A stretch of 42,124 nucleotides of DNA. It comes from an uncultured Oscillospiraceae bacterium (GTDB taxonomy: Bacteria > Bacillota > Clostridia > Oscillospirales > Ruminococcaceae). Position numbers and translations under genes: made by a program. Where the stretch lies: the NCBI GenBank assembly GCA_900539195.1, contig UQBC01000023.1, positions 1 to 42,124 on the forward strand. The letters are read 5' to 3'. Positions 41,156 to 42,124 of the stretch are shown here, in pieces. How positions within the stretch are numbered: the stretch's first letter is position 1; each line of letters starts with the position of its first letter. The notes under the pieces were generated by a model. That model was given only the letters and a program-made list of their open reading frames with translations, was not told the DNA's origin and made no database searches.

Positions 41156-41858
41156 ATGTGCAGAAATAATGCTGCCCGATAACCTTCTGTACAGGCCTGC
41201 TCATCATAAACTGGTTGCTTGTCTTTTTCGGATTATAATAGTAAATGCACCCACCGGTAGGATCCCAGCCGGATAAAGCGTCACGGGCGGCGTCATATGC
41301 AGAATCCGCTATAGGTTCATTGAACTGTCCGTCTACAAGAGCAGTGAAAGCACCGTTCTCGTAAATTATTCCTGCAAGTGTATCGGGAAATGACGGATGC
41401 TCAATACGATTCATTATTACAGCACCAATTGCTACCTGACCAATATAAGGCTCGCCTCTGCCTTCAGCGGAAATGATTCTTGCCAGAAGATTTATATTTG
41501 CAGTGGTGGCAGGAGGGATAGAACCTATAGATATACCAAGCCGTTTCAGCGTTGCATTATCGGCAACTCCCGTCTGCGCAAGCCCCTGCTGTTTCTGGAA
41601 TCTAAGAATAGCTTCTTCTGTCTTTTCTCCAAAGTATCCAGTGACCTCGGCGTTAAACAATCCTCTGTCCTTAAGCGTCTGTTGTACCGCCTCGACCTCG
41701 GAGCCCTGCGAGCCTTTCTGAGAATAAGCCGTGACCGATTCATTATTTCCGTTTTTCGCAAAAGTCGAAAAAATACCGCTTATAAGAAAGATGATAACAG
41801 CGACCGACATCATTTTATAAAACGGATTCAATTGTCTGATGTATTCCATATTAAACAC
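41154..41858 (-). CDS. SleB-like cell wall hydrolase with peptidoglycan-binding domain
   Basis: 234 aa. One N-terminal membrane helix (MMSVAVIIFLISGIF, 16-30), a peptidoglycan-binding domain (about 48-109: SEVEAVQQTLKDRGLF, GYFGEKTEEAILRFQ), and a SleB/hydrolase_2 domain from about 121 with the likely catalytic Glu132 in SAEGRGE and GAVIMNRI. In spore formers this family cuts cortex peptidoglycan during germination; a vegetative wall role is also possible. The start is GTG behind GAAAGGAAG; the in-frame ATG at 41849 is less well spaced. It supports an endospore-forming ancestry. Confidence 0.9.
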   Translation of the reverse strand: MFNMEYIRQLNPFYKMMSVAVIIFLISGIFSTFAKNGNNESVTAYSQKGSQGSEVEAVQQTLKDRGLFNAEVTGYFGEKTEEAILRFQKQQGLAQTGVADNATLKRLGISIGSIPPATTANINLLARIISAEGRGEPYIGQVAIGAVIMNRIEHPSFPDTLAGIIYENGAFTALVDGQFNEPIADSAYDAARDALSGWDPTGGCIYYYNPKKTSNQFMMSRPVQKVIGQHYFCT

Positions 41859-42056
41859 TAAACTTCCTTTCAGAATTTACCTTTATAAAGAGTATCTGCA
41901 ATAAGCAAAAGAAAATACATTAAATGTGTAACCGAAACAAGAAAACTACATATAGTAAAAAAGAGCATATCGTTATCAAGATGTACCACTATTTACAGGA
42001 AATAAATAGCAAATAGCAAAAATGCAAAAAAATTCGCAAAAAAATTCAAAAAATGC

Positions 42057-42085
42057 TTGACAAACGTTATTTTCCGTGATATAAT
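42057..42085 (+). promoter_or_regulatory. Sigma-A promoter for a gene beyond the window
   Basis: TTGACA (42057-42062), 17-nt spacer, TATAAT (42080-42085). The remaining 39 bases hold no start codon with a clear ribosome binding site. The A-rich stretch 41880-42050 upstream holds nothing else I can support. Confidence 0.8.
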
Positions 42086-42124
42086 AGACAAGCACTCAAA
42101 CGAGAGGGCACGAAAACAGAGGGT

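Overview
This window looks like chromosomal DNA from an anaerobic, probably spore-forming Firmicute of class Clostridia. A Ruminococcus / [Eubacterium] siraeum-like member of the Oscillospiraceae is my inference from gene order and protein style, not a proven identification. Supporting signs are strong AGGAGG-type ribosome binding sites, near-consensus sigma-A promoters, a FabK-type enoyl reductase, a T-box leader, RemB, a noc-parA-parB locus and a SleB-like cell wall hydrolase. It is the neighbourhood of the replication origin.

Layout. (1) 540-9835, + strand: a fatty-acid synthesis operon fabH-fabK-fabG-fabF-accB-fabZ-accC-accD-accA, then acpP from its own promoter, then a SLOG/DUF1273-like gene. 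(2) 9836-15944, mostly - strand: a repeat array, a GNAT acetyltransferase, tyrS, a DAHP synthase under a T-box leader, an orphan YgiT-type zinc-finger protein, and a DUF4956 / VTC-domain pair. (3) 16218-16702: a non-coding stretch packed with DnaA-box-like 9-mers, from which flanking genes diverge. (4) 16718-19145: a small membrane protein and pyruvate kinase. (5) 19146-20275: a long non-coding region full of inverted and direct repeats. (6) 20276-31822, + strand: dnaA, dnaN, two related membrane-anchored small proteins, yaaA, recF, remB, gyrB, two membrane proteins, gyrA. (7) 31920-38460: mnmG, rsmG, noc, parA, parB, serS, with two parS-like sites. (8) 38520-41858: an acyl-ACP thioesterase, an ABC exporter pair, and a convergent SleB-like hydrolase.

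How it fits together. The core is chromosome replication (DnaA, DnaN, RecF, gyrase), origin segregation and nucleoid occlusion (ParA, ParB, Noc, parS), and membrane lipid supply (Fab/Acc/ACP plus a thioesterase).

Most unusual observations. The first is a family of structured repeats that begins exactly at the stop codon of at least four genes (accA, aroF-type, DUF4956, pyk) and has been read into the end of a fifth (GNAT). Each starts with a 15-nt hairpin of fixed 6-3-6 geometry but different arm sequences, so the arms covary. The second is a possible two-part origin: a dense DnaA-box cluster 3.6 kb upstream of dnaA plus a second set with an AT-rich tract between dnaA and dnaN. Others are a parS site inside the terminator of noc, a probable tyrosine T-box on DAHP synthase, mycobacterium-like Ala90 in GyrA, and a paralogous pair of membrane-anchored proteins inserted between dnaN and yaaA.
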